NCBI GenBank assembly: GCA_963817855.1 | Contig: CAWFQA010000001.1 | Location: 186,001 to 250,000 of the forward strand | Direction: 5' to 3' | Length of the DNA: 64,000 bases | DNA from: JAKAAZ01 sp963817855 | GTDB taxonomy: Bacteria > Acidobacteriota > Terriglobia > Terriglobales > Acidobacteriaceae | Shown: positions 26,702-34,402 of the stretch, one piece after another | Numbering within the stretch: position 1 is the first letter of the stretch | How the letters are laid out: every line of letters starts with the position of its first letter | Translations under genes and position numbers: made by a program | The notes under the pieces: generated by a model | What the model was told of the DNA's origin: nothing | Seen by the model: the letters and a program-made list of their open reading frames with translations, nothing else | The model's database searches: none

Positions 26702-28438
26702 CTACTTCATCGCCACCCACAGGCTGGGATCGACGTGCGGAAACACGCTGTCCTGCACTTCAATTTTTCGCAACGCCTCTCCCTCTTCTGCACTGAGTGT
26801 GCCGCCGCCGGCGTGCGCCTGCCACATTTTCTCAATCGCGCGGAAGGATGCCAAGTGTTCATTGAAACGATCTTCCGCGTAATCGCGCGCGGCTTCCGTC
26901 GTAATCAAGAACTGCCAGTCGGAAGACTCCAGCAATAACAACTCACGGCATAACTGCTTCAGAATGCGCTCTCCCACGGGATTATCTCTCCAGTGATCGG
27001 ACGTGGCGGCATCCCGTACCGCGACCTCTGCCGGATACAGATATTCCCACGTCCAGCGAGTGTCCGGGCTCAGCCACACTTCATGCGTTCCGTTCTTTCC
27101 CCAGGAGCCTTCCGGCAGCGCAAGAAAACTGTCGGGCGGATGGCGATCAAGATAGGCGGCACAACTTGTCAGCGCGACTGGAACTTCTTCCCGCGCCATA
27201 ATTCGGGCCACATGTTCCAGCCACAGCGGTCCTTCATACCACCAGTGGCCGAACAGTTCGGCGTCAAATGGAGAGGTTAGAATGGCGGGCACGGGATCTT
27301 TGAATCCAGAACGTAACGAGTCAACGACCAGGTTGACATAATGTTCGGCGTGCGACTTGGTCCTTGCCGCTGCCTTCTCGGGAAAATACGGCGTCTTGAA
27401 CGCCATGTCGATTTTGGAGCCAGTCACCTGCCAGTAGCGATGGCCGCCGGGAAAGCGCTTTTTGTGGAAGTCGAGATAATTGCCATCGCCCGGATATCCG
27501 GCGTCTCCGCTCCAGACCTGAAGGCCAGTGCGAGGATCGCGCGGAAAAATCGTGACGGGTCTAATGTGAGCGCGAGGCCCATCCACGTAATAAGGCTTGT
27601 AGAGGGAGTGTTTTGGCTCGCAGGTTTCCACGGCCAGCGATGCGGCGACGCCCACCGCCCCGCCTGCTCGCAATTCATAGGGCGTAAACAGGACGGACTC
27701 TTCCACCAGGTGAGTATCGACAAAGAAGTAATCGATCTTGGCATCTTCCAGCGGCTCTTCCACGCCTCTGCGATTGAAGGGATGCCAGGGGTGGCTGCTG
27801 CCGTGCGGGACAACTGGGTAACTCCACATTCCTGCCGGGCGATAGGCGCACTCCGGCAGCCAAATGCCGCGCGGATGAGCGCCAATATGCCGTTCGTGTG
27901 TCGCCACGCCGGTTTGCACCTGGGCCCGGATCGACTCATCGGTTCCCAGCAGCGGAAAATATCCATGGGTCGCGCCGCAGGTGATGATGTCGATCAGTCC
28001 GCGGCTGGCAGCCTCACGAAATCCGCGGATGATGTCGCCGCCGAGCGCGTCAAAGTCATCCAGCGCCTGCTGGAAATAGGCTCGCCAGTATCGCGCCGTC
28101 TCGGCCAGCTGCGGCTCGCCGTTCTGGCCGAAGTAGGCCTCATCTTCGCGGGCGGCGGTAATCTTTCGCTTCAGATACTGCGGGAACTCCGAGCGGAACA
28201 CTGGATGCGCCAGCTGTTCCAGCAGAATGGGAGAAAGATTCAAATTGGCGCGCAAGGCGATTCCGTCGCGCTCCAGGTTGGCAATCACGCGCAACAGCGG
28301 AAGATAGGTCTCAGCGGCGGCCTCCAGCAACCACTCCAACCCATGCGGCCAGGTTCCATGGTTCACCACATACGGCAAATGTGCGTGCAAAGTAAATGTC
28401 AGGTATGCAGAAGGACGGTCGTGAGGCGTGTCGATCAT
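26702..28438 (-). CDS. GH57 1,4-alpha-glucan branching enzyme
   Basis: A 578-residue glycoside hydrolase family 57 protein. The start TFTLHAHLPYV is the GH57 motif 1. The nucleophile Glu is in GIWLPECAY (about residue 194) and the acid/base Asp in SPFDAELFGHWWYEG (about 391), both as in the archaeal and Thermus branching enzymes of the TK1436 type. The C-terminal helical part (from ESSDWQFLITT) matches the DUF1957 region of those enzymes. It should introduce alpha-1,6 branches in glycogen in the cytoplasm. It converges on ackA with 12 bases between stops; no glycogen synthase lies next to it. Confidence 0.9.
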   Translation of the reverse strand: MIDTPHDRPSAYLTFTLHAHLPYVVNHGTWPHGLEWLLEAAAETYLPLLRVIANLERDGIALRANLNLSPILLEQLAHPVFRSEFPQYLKRKITAAREDEAYFGQNGEPQLAETARYWRAYFQQALDDFDALGGDIIRGFREAASRGLIDIITCGATHGYFPLLGTDESIRAQVQTGVATHERHIGAHPRGIWLPECAYRPAGMWSYPVVPHGSSHPWHPFNRRGVEEPLEDAKIDYFFVDTHLVEESVLFTPYELRAGGAVGVAASLAVETCEPKHSLYKPYYVDGPRAHIRPVTIFPRDPRTGLQVWSGDAGYPGDGNYLDFHKKRFPGGHRYWQVTGSKIDMAFKTPYFPEKAAARTKSHAEHYVNLVVDSLRSGFKDPVPAILTSPFDAELFGHWWYEGPLWLEHVARIMAREEVPVALTSCAAYLDRHPPDSFLALPEGSWGKNGTHEVWLSPDTRWTWEYLYPAEVAVRDAATSDHWRDNPVGERILKQLCRELLLLESSDWQFLITTEAARDYAEDRFNEHLASFRAIEKMWQAHAGGGTLSAEEGEALRKIEVQDSVFPHVDPSLWVAMK

Positions 28439-28751
28439 GAATTCCCCTTTAACGTTACGTTAGATGCAGATGGGGGAAGAACGAGAATCCGGCGCGCTGA
28501 AGATCTGGGCGAGCACCCGGACAGAGTAGACCCTGATCGAGAGAAAAGCAGGCTCTTCTTCTTACTATAGTAGTCTTGTCGGCATGAAAATCTGATGAGG
28601 ATCTTGTCCGCGAAATGGCGTTTGGGCCGGGCGTTGAATCGGATGCATCGCTGTGAGCCTGAGTTGTTGAGCGATCAAGGCAGGACGAGATCTCTGTTTT
28701 GCAGCCGACCATGGCCACGTTTATGCGACAAACGGGGAACCTAAGTGCGCA
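28439..28751. other. Intergenic region, no gene seen
   Basis: This stretch lies between divergent genes. The only notable motif is a near palindrome, AACGTTACGTT, at about 28450, close to the GH57 start and possibly part of its promoter. No ORF with a ribosome site or homology that I recognise is present. Confidence 0.3.
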
Positions 28752-28780
28752 TTGCGGGGCCAATATCCATTTGCTACTAT
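28752..28780 (+). promoter_or_regulatory. Sigma-70-type promoter of the YtxH gene
   Basis: TTGCGG (28752-28757) and TACTAT (28775-28780) are exactly 17 bases apart. Transcription would start near 28787, about 40 bases before the ATG at 28827, leaving room for the strong GAAGGAGAT ribosome site. Confidence 0.6.
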
Positions 28781-28826
28781 CCAGATGATCGCGCAATTCC
28801 TCCCACTGCGCGAAGGAGATAAGCAA

Positions 28827-29198
28827 ATGCCAGAACATGAAACAACAGGAATTGGATGGTTTGTCGCGGGCCTTGGCCTGGGTGCGTTGCTCGGTATCTT
28901 GTTTGCCCCCAAGGCAGGCAAAGAACTTCGGGATGGTTTGATGACCAGCGCCAAGGACAAGAAGGAGTACGTCACTGCCCGCAGCCGAGAAGCGCGAGAG
29001 CAGATCAACTCCGTGGTTGACAGAGGCCGCGAGCAGGTCAACGATTTTGCCGAGCGTGGCAAGGAAGCTGCCGAAAAAGGCCGCGAACGCTGGAGCGGCA
29101 TCGTGGATCGTGTTTCCGGCAGCCGGTCTGACGCCGAAGGCCACTCCGATGATGACGAACAACCCTTTCATGGCGGTGCAGCCGAAAATCGCTATTAA
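28827..29198 (+). CDS. YtxH-domain protein
   Basis: A 123-residue small envelope protein. Residues 9-30 form one membrane segment (GWFVAGLGLGALLGILFAP) followed at once by PKAGKELRDGL, the YtxH/GvpP-like signature. The rest is a long amphipathic, charge-rich helix and an acidic, probably disordered end (SDDDEQ). YtxH proteins are general-stress proteins in Bacillus; their activity is unknown. The ATG at 28827 is chosen for the GAAGGAGAT site. A related-looking membrane/coiled-coil gene follows at 29396. Confidence 0.8.
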   Translation: MPEHETTGIGWFVAGLGLGALLGILFAPKAGKELRDGLMTSAKDKKEYVTARSREAREQINSVVDRGREQVNDFAERGKEAAEKGRERWSGIVDRVSGSRSDAEGHSDDDEQPFHGGAAENRY

Positions 29199-29395
29199 TG
29201 CATCTCAAAGGCAGGTGCGCCGTGCGGTTCCTGCCGCCGTTAGTGCCGTTGGTGTATCGATGTGCCCGCTGCGGCGGGCGGTTCTACACTCATGCTCAGG
29301 CCACTGACTTCGGCTCCCTTTCAGCGGATTTCGCCCGATGGGATCAGAGCCACGGTCGGAGTCTGCTAGTGCAAATTTCGTAATGAGGGGGCTTC

Positions 29396-29917
29396 ATGCC
29401 AACCGGATCGACGGTTTTCCTTGTATTTACTGGGGTAGTTACGTTTGCCGTGGTCTTGCAGACGATTGTTTTGGTGGTATTTGCCGTCGCTGCTAAGGCG
29501 GCTCAAGCCAAAATCATGGAGCAGGCAGATCGGCTGCAAGCCGACGTGCATACCATCGTCCAAGCCGGCGCAGACATTCTGGAGACGGTTGAGGAGTTGA
29601 GTCCGCGCGTGCGCGCCATCACTGAAAATGTGCAGAACGCTACGGAGACGCTGCGCAATCAAGTGAACCACATTGACGGTGTGGTCACAGACGTAACCGG
29701 GAAAACACGCTCCCAGGTGTCCCGCATTGACAGCATGGTGACGGACACGCTCGATGGAATTGCTCGCGGGACCCGCACCATTCAGGACAATATTATGGCG
29801 CCGCTGCGGCAAATTGGCGGATGGATGAACACCATTCGCGCCACCCTGGACCTGATGCGCGGTGGCGGAGACCGCCGCAGCGATCGCAGAACCCGCCGAT
29901 ACGACGAAGACTACTAA
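29396..29917 (+). CDS. Membrane-anchored coiled-coil protein, function unknown
   Basis: A 173-residue protein with one N-terminal membrane helix (VFLVFTGVVTFAVVLQTIVL) and then about 110 residues of heptad-rich helix without Pro, with several Thr/Val/Ile repeats (VDVxTIVQAG-like, SRIDSMVTDTL), ending in an Arg/Asp-rich tail (GGGDRRSDRRTRRYDEDY). The layout resembles DUF948-type proteins encoded near ytxH genes in Firmicutes, though the match is by architecture only. GAGGGGGC precedes the ATG. The gene is co-directional with the YtxH gene, 197 bases downstream. Confidence 0.65.
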   Translation: MPTGSTVFLVFTGVVTFAVVLQTIVLVVFAVAAKAAQAKIMEQADRLQADVHTIVQAGADILETVEELSPRVRAITENVQNATETLRNQVNHIDGVVTDVTGKTRSQVSRIDSMVTDTLDGIARGTRTIQDNIMAPLRQIGGWMNTIRATLDLMRGGGDRRSDRRTRRYDEDY

Positions 29918-29977
29918 CCTGGCTCGCTACCTCAGCGCCTAAGGCGTCCCACAGATCCGACTCGGTATCCTGGATTG

Positions 29978-29995
29978 AAGTCCACGGTCTACCCG
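29978..29995. repeat. Half-copy of the GTCCGGGGTCTAC repeat family
   Basis: GAAGTCCACGGTCTACCC matches the right half of the unit at 36935-36950 with two changes. It is one of five copies or half-copies between 30 and 37 kb, and lies between the coiled-coil gene and proline dehydrogenase. Confidence 0.5.
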
Positions 29996-30030
29996 TAGCT
30001 CCGCCGGTGCTTCCCTCCGCACGCAGAAGT

Positions 30031-30960
30031 CTACTTCAATAGGTTTTTTGCCATGAACAAAACATTCGCCGGACGTTCCGCCAGGCGGCGCATGAAGTAT
30101 GGATACCATTCCGTGCCGAACGGAATGTACACGCGCATGCCGTAGCCTTGCTTCGCCAGCGAAGTTTGCAGATCGCGGCGTACTCCGTAGAGCATTTGAA
30201 ACTCGAAGCTGCGTTTGTCGATTCCTTCGTGCTCCACAAACTTCTTTGTCGCGCGAATGATTGCTTCATCGTGGGTCGCCAACCCGTGATACACGCCGCT
30301 GGTCAACAGAATTCTCGTGAGTTTCAGATAGTTGGCATCGACATCCGCTTTGTCTGGAAACGCCACCGACGGCGGTTCCTTATATGCGCCTTTGCATAGC
30401 CGAATGCGTATGCGATCGGCCAGCAGCAGTTGAACGTCTTGTTCACATCGATACAGATACGATTGCAGCACGGTCCCGACGCGACCCGCGTGGTTGGGCA
30501 TGGCGTGGATTTCGCGGGTCATGTCGATGGTCGCCTGGGTCAGATCGCTGCCTTCCATGTCGACGCGCAAAAAGTTGTCGGTGGCGGCGGCATGGTCGAC
30601 CAGCTCGCTGGTAATTTGACGCGCAATCGCGGGGCTGATGTTCATGCCCATCTGCGTCAGCTTCGCGCTGACGTTGGCCTGCAAGCCGCGCTGCTGAATC
30701 GCATCCAGCAGTTGGTGATAGATGTCGGCGGCGCGGCGCGCCTCTTCTTCGGTTGAAACATTTTCTCCCAGGCTGTCGAGCGAGACCGGGATACCTTCGC
30801 GATTCAGCGTCGCGGCCACGCGCAGCGCGTCGGACACGTGCATGCCGGCGATAAAGCGGCCAGACATTTTCTGGCCCATGCGAGACTGCTCCGCAAACGA
30901 GCGCAAAGATTTGTTCTGCGACAGCGCAATCAGCGCAGAGCGTAGCGGGTTCGTTGTCAT
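30031..30960 (-). CDS. Proline dehydrogenase (monofunctional)
   Basis: A 309-residue FAD-dependent TIM-barrel enzyme oxidising proline to pyrroline-5-carboxylate, passing electrons to quinone at the membrane. Conserved features: GIPVSLDSLGENVST, NVSAKLTQMG, FLRVDMEGSD, RIRLCKGAYKEP, LATHDE, FEFQMLYGVR and the C-terminal proline-binding RRLAERPAN. Its length is that of stand-alone ProDH, so the dehydrogenase for P5C must be encoded elsewhere. It is followed at a distance by the citrate synthase gene upstream in the same direction, with a terminator in between, so it is probably separately transcribed. Confidence 0.92.
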   Translation of the reverse strand: MTTNPLRSALIALSQNKSLRSFAEQSRMGQKMSGRFIAGMHVSDALRVAATLNREGIPVSLDSLGENVSTEEEARRAADIYHQLLDAIQQRGLQANVSAKLTQMGMNISPAIARQITSELVDHAAATDNFLRVDMEGSDLTQATIDMTREIHAMPNHAGRVGTVLQSYLYRCEQDVQLLLADRIRIRLCKGAYKEPPSVAFPDKADVDANYLKLTRILLTSGVYHGLATHDEAIIRATKKFVEHEGIDKRSFEFQMLYGVRRDLQTSLAKQGYGMRVYIPFGTEWYPYFMRRLAERPANVLFMAKNLLK

Positions 30961-31053
30961 TGAATCGGAGCCTCGAGCAAACCCTCTATTGTGTCACAAG
31001 AGTAGCGAACGCCGCTGTGCGATGGGTCTTTCGCGTGTTTGACAGGCCCGGAA

Positions 31054-31083
31054 ATTAAAACCTCGCGGATGCCCGCGAGGTTT
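31054..31083 (-). terminator. Intrinsic terminator of citrate synthase gene
   Basis: AAACCTCGCGG (31058-31068) pairs perfectly with CCGCGAGGTTT (31073-31083) around a 4-base loop. On the minus strand it is followed by TTAATTT. It starts 30 bases after the citrate synthase stop and separates that gene from proline dehydrogenase. Confidence 0.82.
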
Positions 31084-31112
31084 GCCGGTTGCACGCAAGT
31101 TTCCGGAGAGGT

Positions 31113-32246
31113 TTAGCGGTTCTCGATGGCCACGTACTTGTTCGGATAAGCTGGCCCTGTATATTCGGCGCGCGGACGGATCAGTCGGTTGTCCTCAAAC
31201 TGCTCGATCACATGCGCTGACCATCCGGCGATGCGGCTGACCGCAAAAATGGGCGTGAACAAATCAACATCAATGCCCAGCGTGGTGTAGGTCGAGGCGG
31301 AATAGAAATCCACGTTGGCGTTCAGTTTCTTGTCTTCCTTCACGAACAATTCAATTTTGCGCGACATATCGAACCATTTTGGATTGCCGTCGGCGCGTCC
31401 CAGGTCCTGCGACATGCGGCGTAAATGCGTCGCTCGTGGATCTTCGGTGCGATACACGCGATGTCCGAAGCCGGGGACTTTCTTCTTAGAGGCCAGCATC
31501 TGCCGCACATATTCCACCGGATCGGCACCCGCCTGATCGATGGCGAACAGGATGCGCATCACCGCCTCATTCGCGCCGCCGTGCAGCGATCCCTTCAATG
31601 CGCCGATAGCGCCGGTAATCGCAGAGTGCATGTCGGACAGCGTGGCGACGATGACCCGAGCAGCGAAGGTAGACGCATTGAATTCATGATCGGCGTGCAG
31701 AATCAGGGCGACATCCAGTGCGCGTTCTGCCGTTGCAGAAGGCTTTTCCCCGTTTAACATCCATAAGAAATTCCCGGCGTGGCTCAGCGTGGAATCGGGC
31801 TCGGCGATCGATTTTCCCTTGCGCACGCGATCAAGAATCGCGACGATCATGGGGATTTGAGCGGTCAGGCGAAATGCCTTGCGTACATTTGCTTCGTGGG
31901 ACAGGCCTTCCTGGTCGGGGTCATACATGCTCAACGCGGAAACCGCGGTGCGAAGGGCCGCCATCGGCAAGGCATCCTTCGGCAATTCCTGCAGCAGGCG
32001 CACGATTTCCGGCGGTAGCACACGCCCGGCGGTCAGTTTTTGATTGAAGTCCGCAAGTTCCGACTTGGTAGGGAGACGACCAAACCACAATAGGTAGGCT
32101 GTTTCGGGGAATGTGGATTTCTCGGCCAGTTCATGGATGTCAATGCCGCGGTAGGCCAAGAGACCCGCATCTCCGTCGATCAAACAAATTCCTGAGTCAG
32201 AAGCTACTATGTCTTCCAACCCGCGCGCCGCGGCAGTCATAGCCAT
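31113..32246 (-). CDS. gltA: Citrate synthase
   Basis: A 377-residue dimer-type citrate synthase condensing oxaloacetate and acetyl-CoA. The catalytic residues are visible: His in GSLHGGANEAV, His in PGFGHRVYRTEDPRA and Asp in NANVDFYSAS. It has LAYRGIDIHELAE near the start and lacks the N-terminal beta domain of the NADH-regulated Gram-negative enzyme, so it is the short type shared with Bacillus CitZ and with 2-methylcitrate synthases. No prp genes lie nearby, which favours citrate synthase. It is followed by a strong terminator. Confidence 0.9.
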   Translation of the reverse strand: MAMTAAARGLEDIVASDSGICLIDGDAGLLAYRGIDIHELAEKSTFPETAYLLWFGRLPTKSELADFNQKLTAGRVLPPEIVRLLQELPKDALPMAALRTAVSALSMYDPDQEGLSHEANVRKAFRLTAQIPMIVAILDRVRKGKSIAEPDSTLSHAGNFLWMLNGEKPSATAERALDVALILHADHEFNASTFAARVIVATLSDMHSAITGAIGALKGSLHGGANEAVMRILFAIDQAGADPVEYVRQMLASKKKVPGFGHRVYRTEDPRATHLRRMSQDLGRADGNPKWFDMSRKIELFVKEDKKLNANVDFYSASTYTTLGIDVDLFTPIFAVSRIAGWSAHVIEQFEDNRLIRPRAEYTGPAYPNKYVAIENR

Positions 32247-32577
32247 GTTCGTGTTCTCCAGACAAGTTTTTCTCTGTGCAGAATCCGGTGCCAGTCCGCC
32301 CTACACTCCTAACTCGATACTACAATGCAGGCCGAAGGTTCGTCATTCCAGGCAGTCTCTGAAGCATCTCTCACACGATATTGTTAGCTTTTTTCCCTGG
32401 GCACGCAGGGAGTCGCGCCGCAGTTATGGCTCCAGCGGTTCGGTTCGCCCTGGCTAACATTTGTGTCAGACTTTGGTTTTATGAAAGTCTAGGGTGTGCC
32501 GTTTGGCCGCATTCAAAGTGTCCTGAATCACTTGTTCCGCTGCAGACGCATCGCTGGATGCGAGGAGTTCTTGCGAA
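32247..32577. other. Intergenic region between divergent genes, no gene seen
   Basis: It must hold the promoters for the citrate synthase gene and the gene at 32578. I found no clear -35/-10 pair, hairpin or ORF with supporting context in it. Confidence 0.3.
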
Positions 32578-33411
32578 ATGTTTGAAGATGAAGACCCATT
32601 TGGGGAGGAGAGACATTCCCCAGGCCTGCTGATATTGATCGCCGGGCTCTCCTTTCTATTGGCCATCGGCGCGCTCGCGTGGAGTTATTTTTTGCAGACC
32701 CGATTGGAAACTACCCAAGCAAGGTTGACTCAGGCCCAGGAGCACATCGATTATCTTTCGGCGCAACATGCGGAAATATGGCGGCAGATGCGGGCCACGA
32801 ACGACGAGTTTGGAGCCAAGATAGGCATTACGCAGCAGCAGATCGAGCGGCGGGCGCGAAACATTCTGCACCAACAGGAAGTGGCGAACGCGCGCATGGC
32901 CAAGCAACAGGCGGCCACCCAGCAAAACGTGACGGATGTGTCGCACGCCGTCTCCAACGTGCAGACGGATGTGGGCGGCGTTAAGAAAGATGTGGTGAGC
33001 ACGCAGAAGGAGCTGGCCAGCACCGAACAGAAACTCCATGCGGTCGTCGGCGACTTAGGAGTGCAGAGCGGCCTGATTGCGACCAATTCTCAGCAGCTGA
33101 ATTATCTGAGACATCTGGGAGATCGCGACTACTCCCAATTTACGCTGCACAAGGGGCAGGGGGCGACTTCAATTTCCATCGTGAAATTGCAGTTGAAGAA
33201 AGCCGACGTCAAACATTCGCGATACACGCTGCTCATTTATTCCAACGATAAGAAAATCGAAAAGAAGAATCGCGATCTCGACGAGCCGCTGCAGTTCTAC
33301 ACCGGAAAGACTCCCATGATGTTTGAAGTGGTGATCAATCAAATCGGCAAGAACGAGGTTTCCGGATATTTGTCAGCGCCCAAGAATGCGCCCAAGCCGT
33401 TTGTTCCATAG
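32578..33411 (+). CDS. Membrane-anchored coiled-coil protein with C-terminal beta domain, function unknown
   Basis: A 277-residue protein of three parts: an acidic cytoplasmic start (MFEDEDPFGEERHSPG), one membrane helix (LLILIAGLSFLLAIGALAW), a long coiled coil of about residues 40-175 rich in Gln, Thr and Ala with repeating QTDVGGVKKDVVSTQKEL-type heptads, and a folded, Lys-rich beta domain from about 180 (FTLHKGQGATSISIVKLQL). I do not recognise a characterised family. The lack of enzyme motifs suggests an envelope structural or scaffolding role. A single transcription unit, flanked downstream by repeat elements. Confidence 0.7.
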   Translation: MFEDEDPFGEERHSPGLLILIAGLSFLLAIGALAWSYFLQTRLETTQARLTQAQEHIDYLSAQHAEIWRQMRATNDEFGAKIGITQQQIERRARNILHQQEVANARMAKQQAATQQNVTDVSHAVSNVQTDVGGVKKDVVSTQKELASTEQKLHAVVGDLGVQSGLIATNSQQLNYLRHLGDRDYSQFTLHKGQGATSISIVKLQLKKADVKHSRYTLLIYSNDKKIEKKNRDLDEPLQFYTGKTPMMFEVVINQIGKNEVSGYLSAPKNAPKPFVP

Positions 33412-33495
33412 CGGATTTCCTGTTGGTGTGGAGCGGTGGAATCTGCACAGTACGGGTAACAGAACTGCGCCAGGACCTGTTCACGCCGAGCTAGG

Positions 33496-33514
33496 CCCCG
33501 GACTTAGTCCGGGG
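33496..33514. repeat. Palindromic repeat CCCCGGACT-AGTCCGGGG
   Basis: A perfect 9-bp palindrome around a single central T, followed by GAAAAGAAA. If read as RNA it could be a rho-independent terminator for the plus-strand gene ending at 33411, though the tail is A-rich rather than T-rich. The same palindrome recurs at 36906. Confidence 0.6.
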
Positions 33515-33653
33515 AAAAGAAACCCTCTCATAGAAGGCGCTGAGATTGAAGATTCGAATTTGTTCCGGCAAGTTGTAGAACGCGCTCGGTCCCAATCGGG
33601 GCGGCGGTAGCCTACCTAGCGGTTGAAGGCCCGCCATCGATTCGCAATCGGTT

Positions 33654-33680
33654 CCCCGGACTGTGGTCGGGGGTCTACCC
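33654..33680. repeat. Diverged copy of the CCCCGGACT repeat with GGTCTACC tail
   Basis: CCCCGGACTGTGGTCGGGGGTCTACCC is the same unit as at 36906-36930 with a few changes in the right arm. It lies 15 bases from the end of the gene at 33695. Confidence 0.55.
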
Positions 33681-33694
33681 GAAATTCGATCGTC

Positions 33695-34354
33695 TTACTG
33701 CAGCGGCAGCGCCACGGATCTTCCATGTTGGAAGCTGATGATGATCTGGCCGCTCTTGCGCGAGGTCCACTGCGCCTTGGTCCATGGATAGGCGAACACC
33801 ATCAAACCCTCCGCTGAACCACCGGGCGGAATGACTGTGTGGCGCGCCAACGGCGCCATACTCATGGAGGTTAATTGCGGAAAGCGCTGCATGAAGCGGT
33901 CAATATCCCCAGGTAAAGCTGCGGAGCTTTGGTCTCCAGAGGATTGCCCCGGCATCTTCACATCGGAAACCAGGTCGAAGAGGGTGAGCGGGTTTTGGCT
34001 GATATTGGTGACTCGCGCCTGCACCAGCAGCACAGTCTCATCCTGTTCCGGCAGCGCTCCCGGCATTCCCGGCCCTTGCGGCGACTCGCCCGAGTCCACT
34101 TGCACCTGATATGCGTATTGGCGCAGCAAGCTGGCGGAGGCATCCGGTTTCGAGCGCCCGAAGTATGCAAAAAATGCCCACGCGATGCACAGACCAATTA
34201 CGACGATGATCGCGGGAACCACAAGCGGACGCCAGGGCTCGACCGGCTCAATCTCATCCATCTCGAGCCCACCCACATTCGGGGTCCGCGCGGAAGGGGG
34301 TAGGGTCGACTCTTCTTGCGACGTCTCTGGAACTGAAGATTCGGGGGTAATCAT
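33695..34354 (-). CDS. Single-pass membrane protein with extracytoplasmic beta domain, function unknown
   Basis: A 219-residue protein with a Pro/Glu/Ser-rich cytoplasmic start of about 40 residues, one membrane helix (PLVVPAIIVVIGLCIAWAFFAYF) and a C-terminal beta-sandwich-like domain containing VLLVQARVTNISQNPLTLFD and HTVIPPGGSAEGLMVFAY. The pattern of a domain discussing related 'conserved secreted sandwich' proteins (DUF4352-like) fits by eye, but I cannot assign it. It is 48 bases downstream of polX in the same direction and may be cotranscribed. Confidence 0.6.
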   Translation of the reverse strand: MITPESSVPETSQEESTLPPSARTPNVGGLEMDEIEPVEPWRPLVVPAIIVVIGLCIAWAFFAYFGRSKPDASASLLRQYAYQVQVDSGESPQGPGMPGALPEQDETVLLVQARVTNISQNPLTLFDLVSDVKMPGQSSGDQSSAALPGDIDRFMQRFPQLTSMSMAPLARHTVIPPGGSAEGLMVFAYPWTKAQWTSRKSGQIIISFQHGRSVALPLQ

Positions 34355-34402
34355 AGTTGCAAGCAGTTTACTCGGAATCCGAGGTAATCAGCATACAAAG
34401 TT

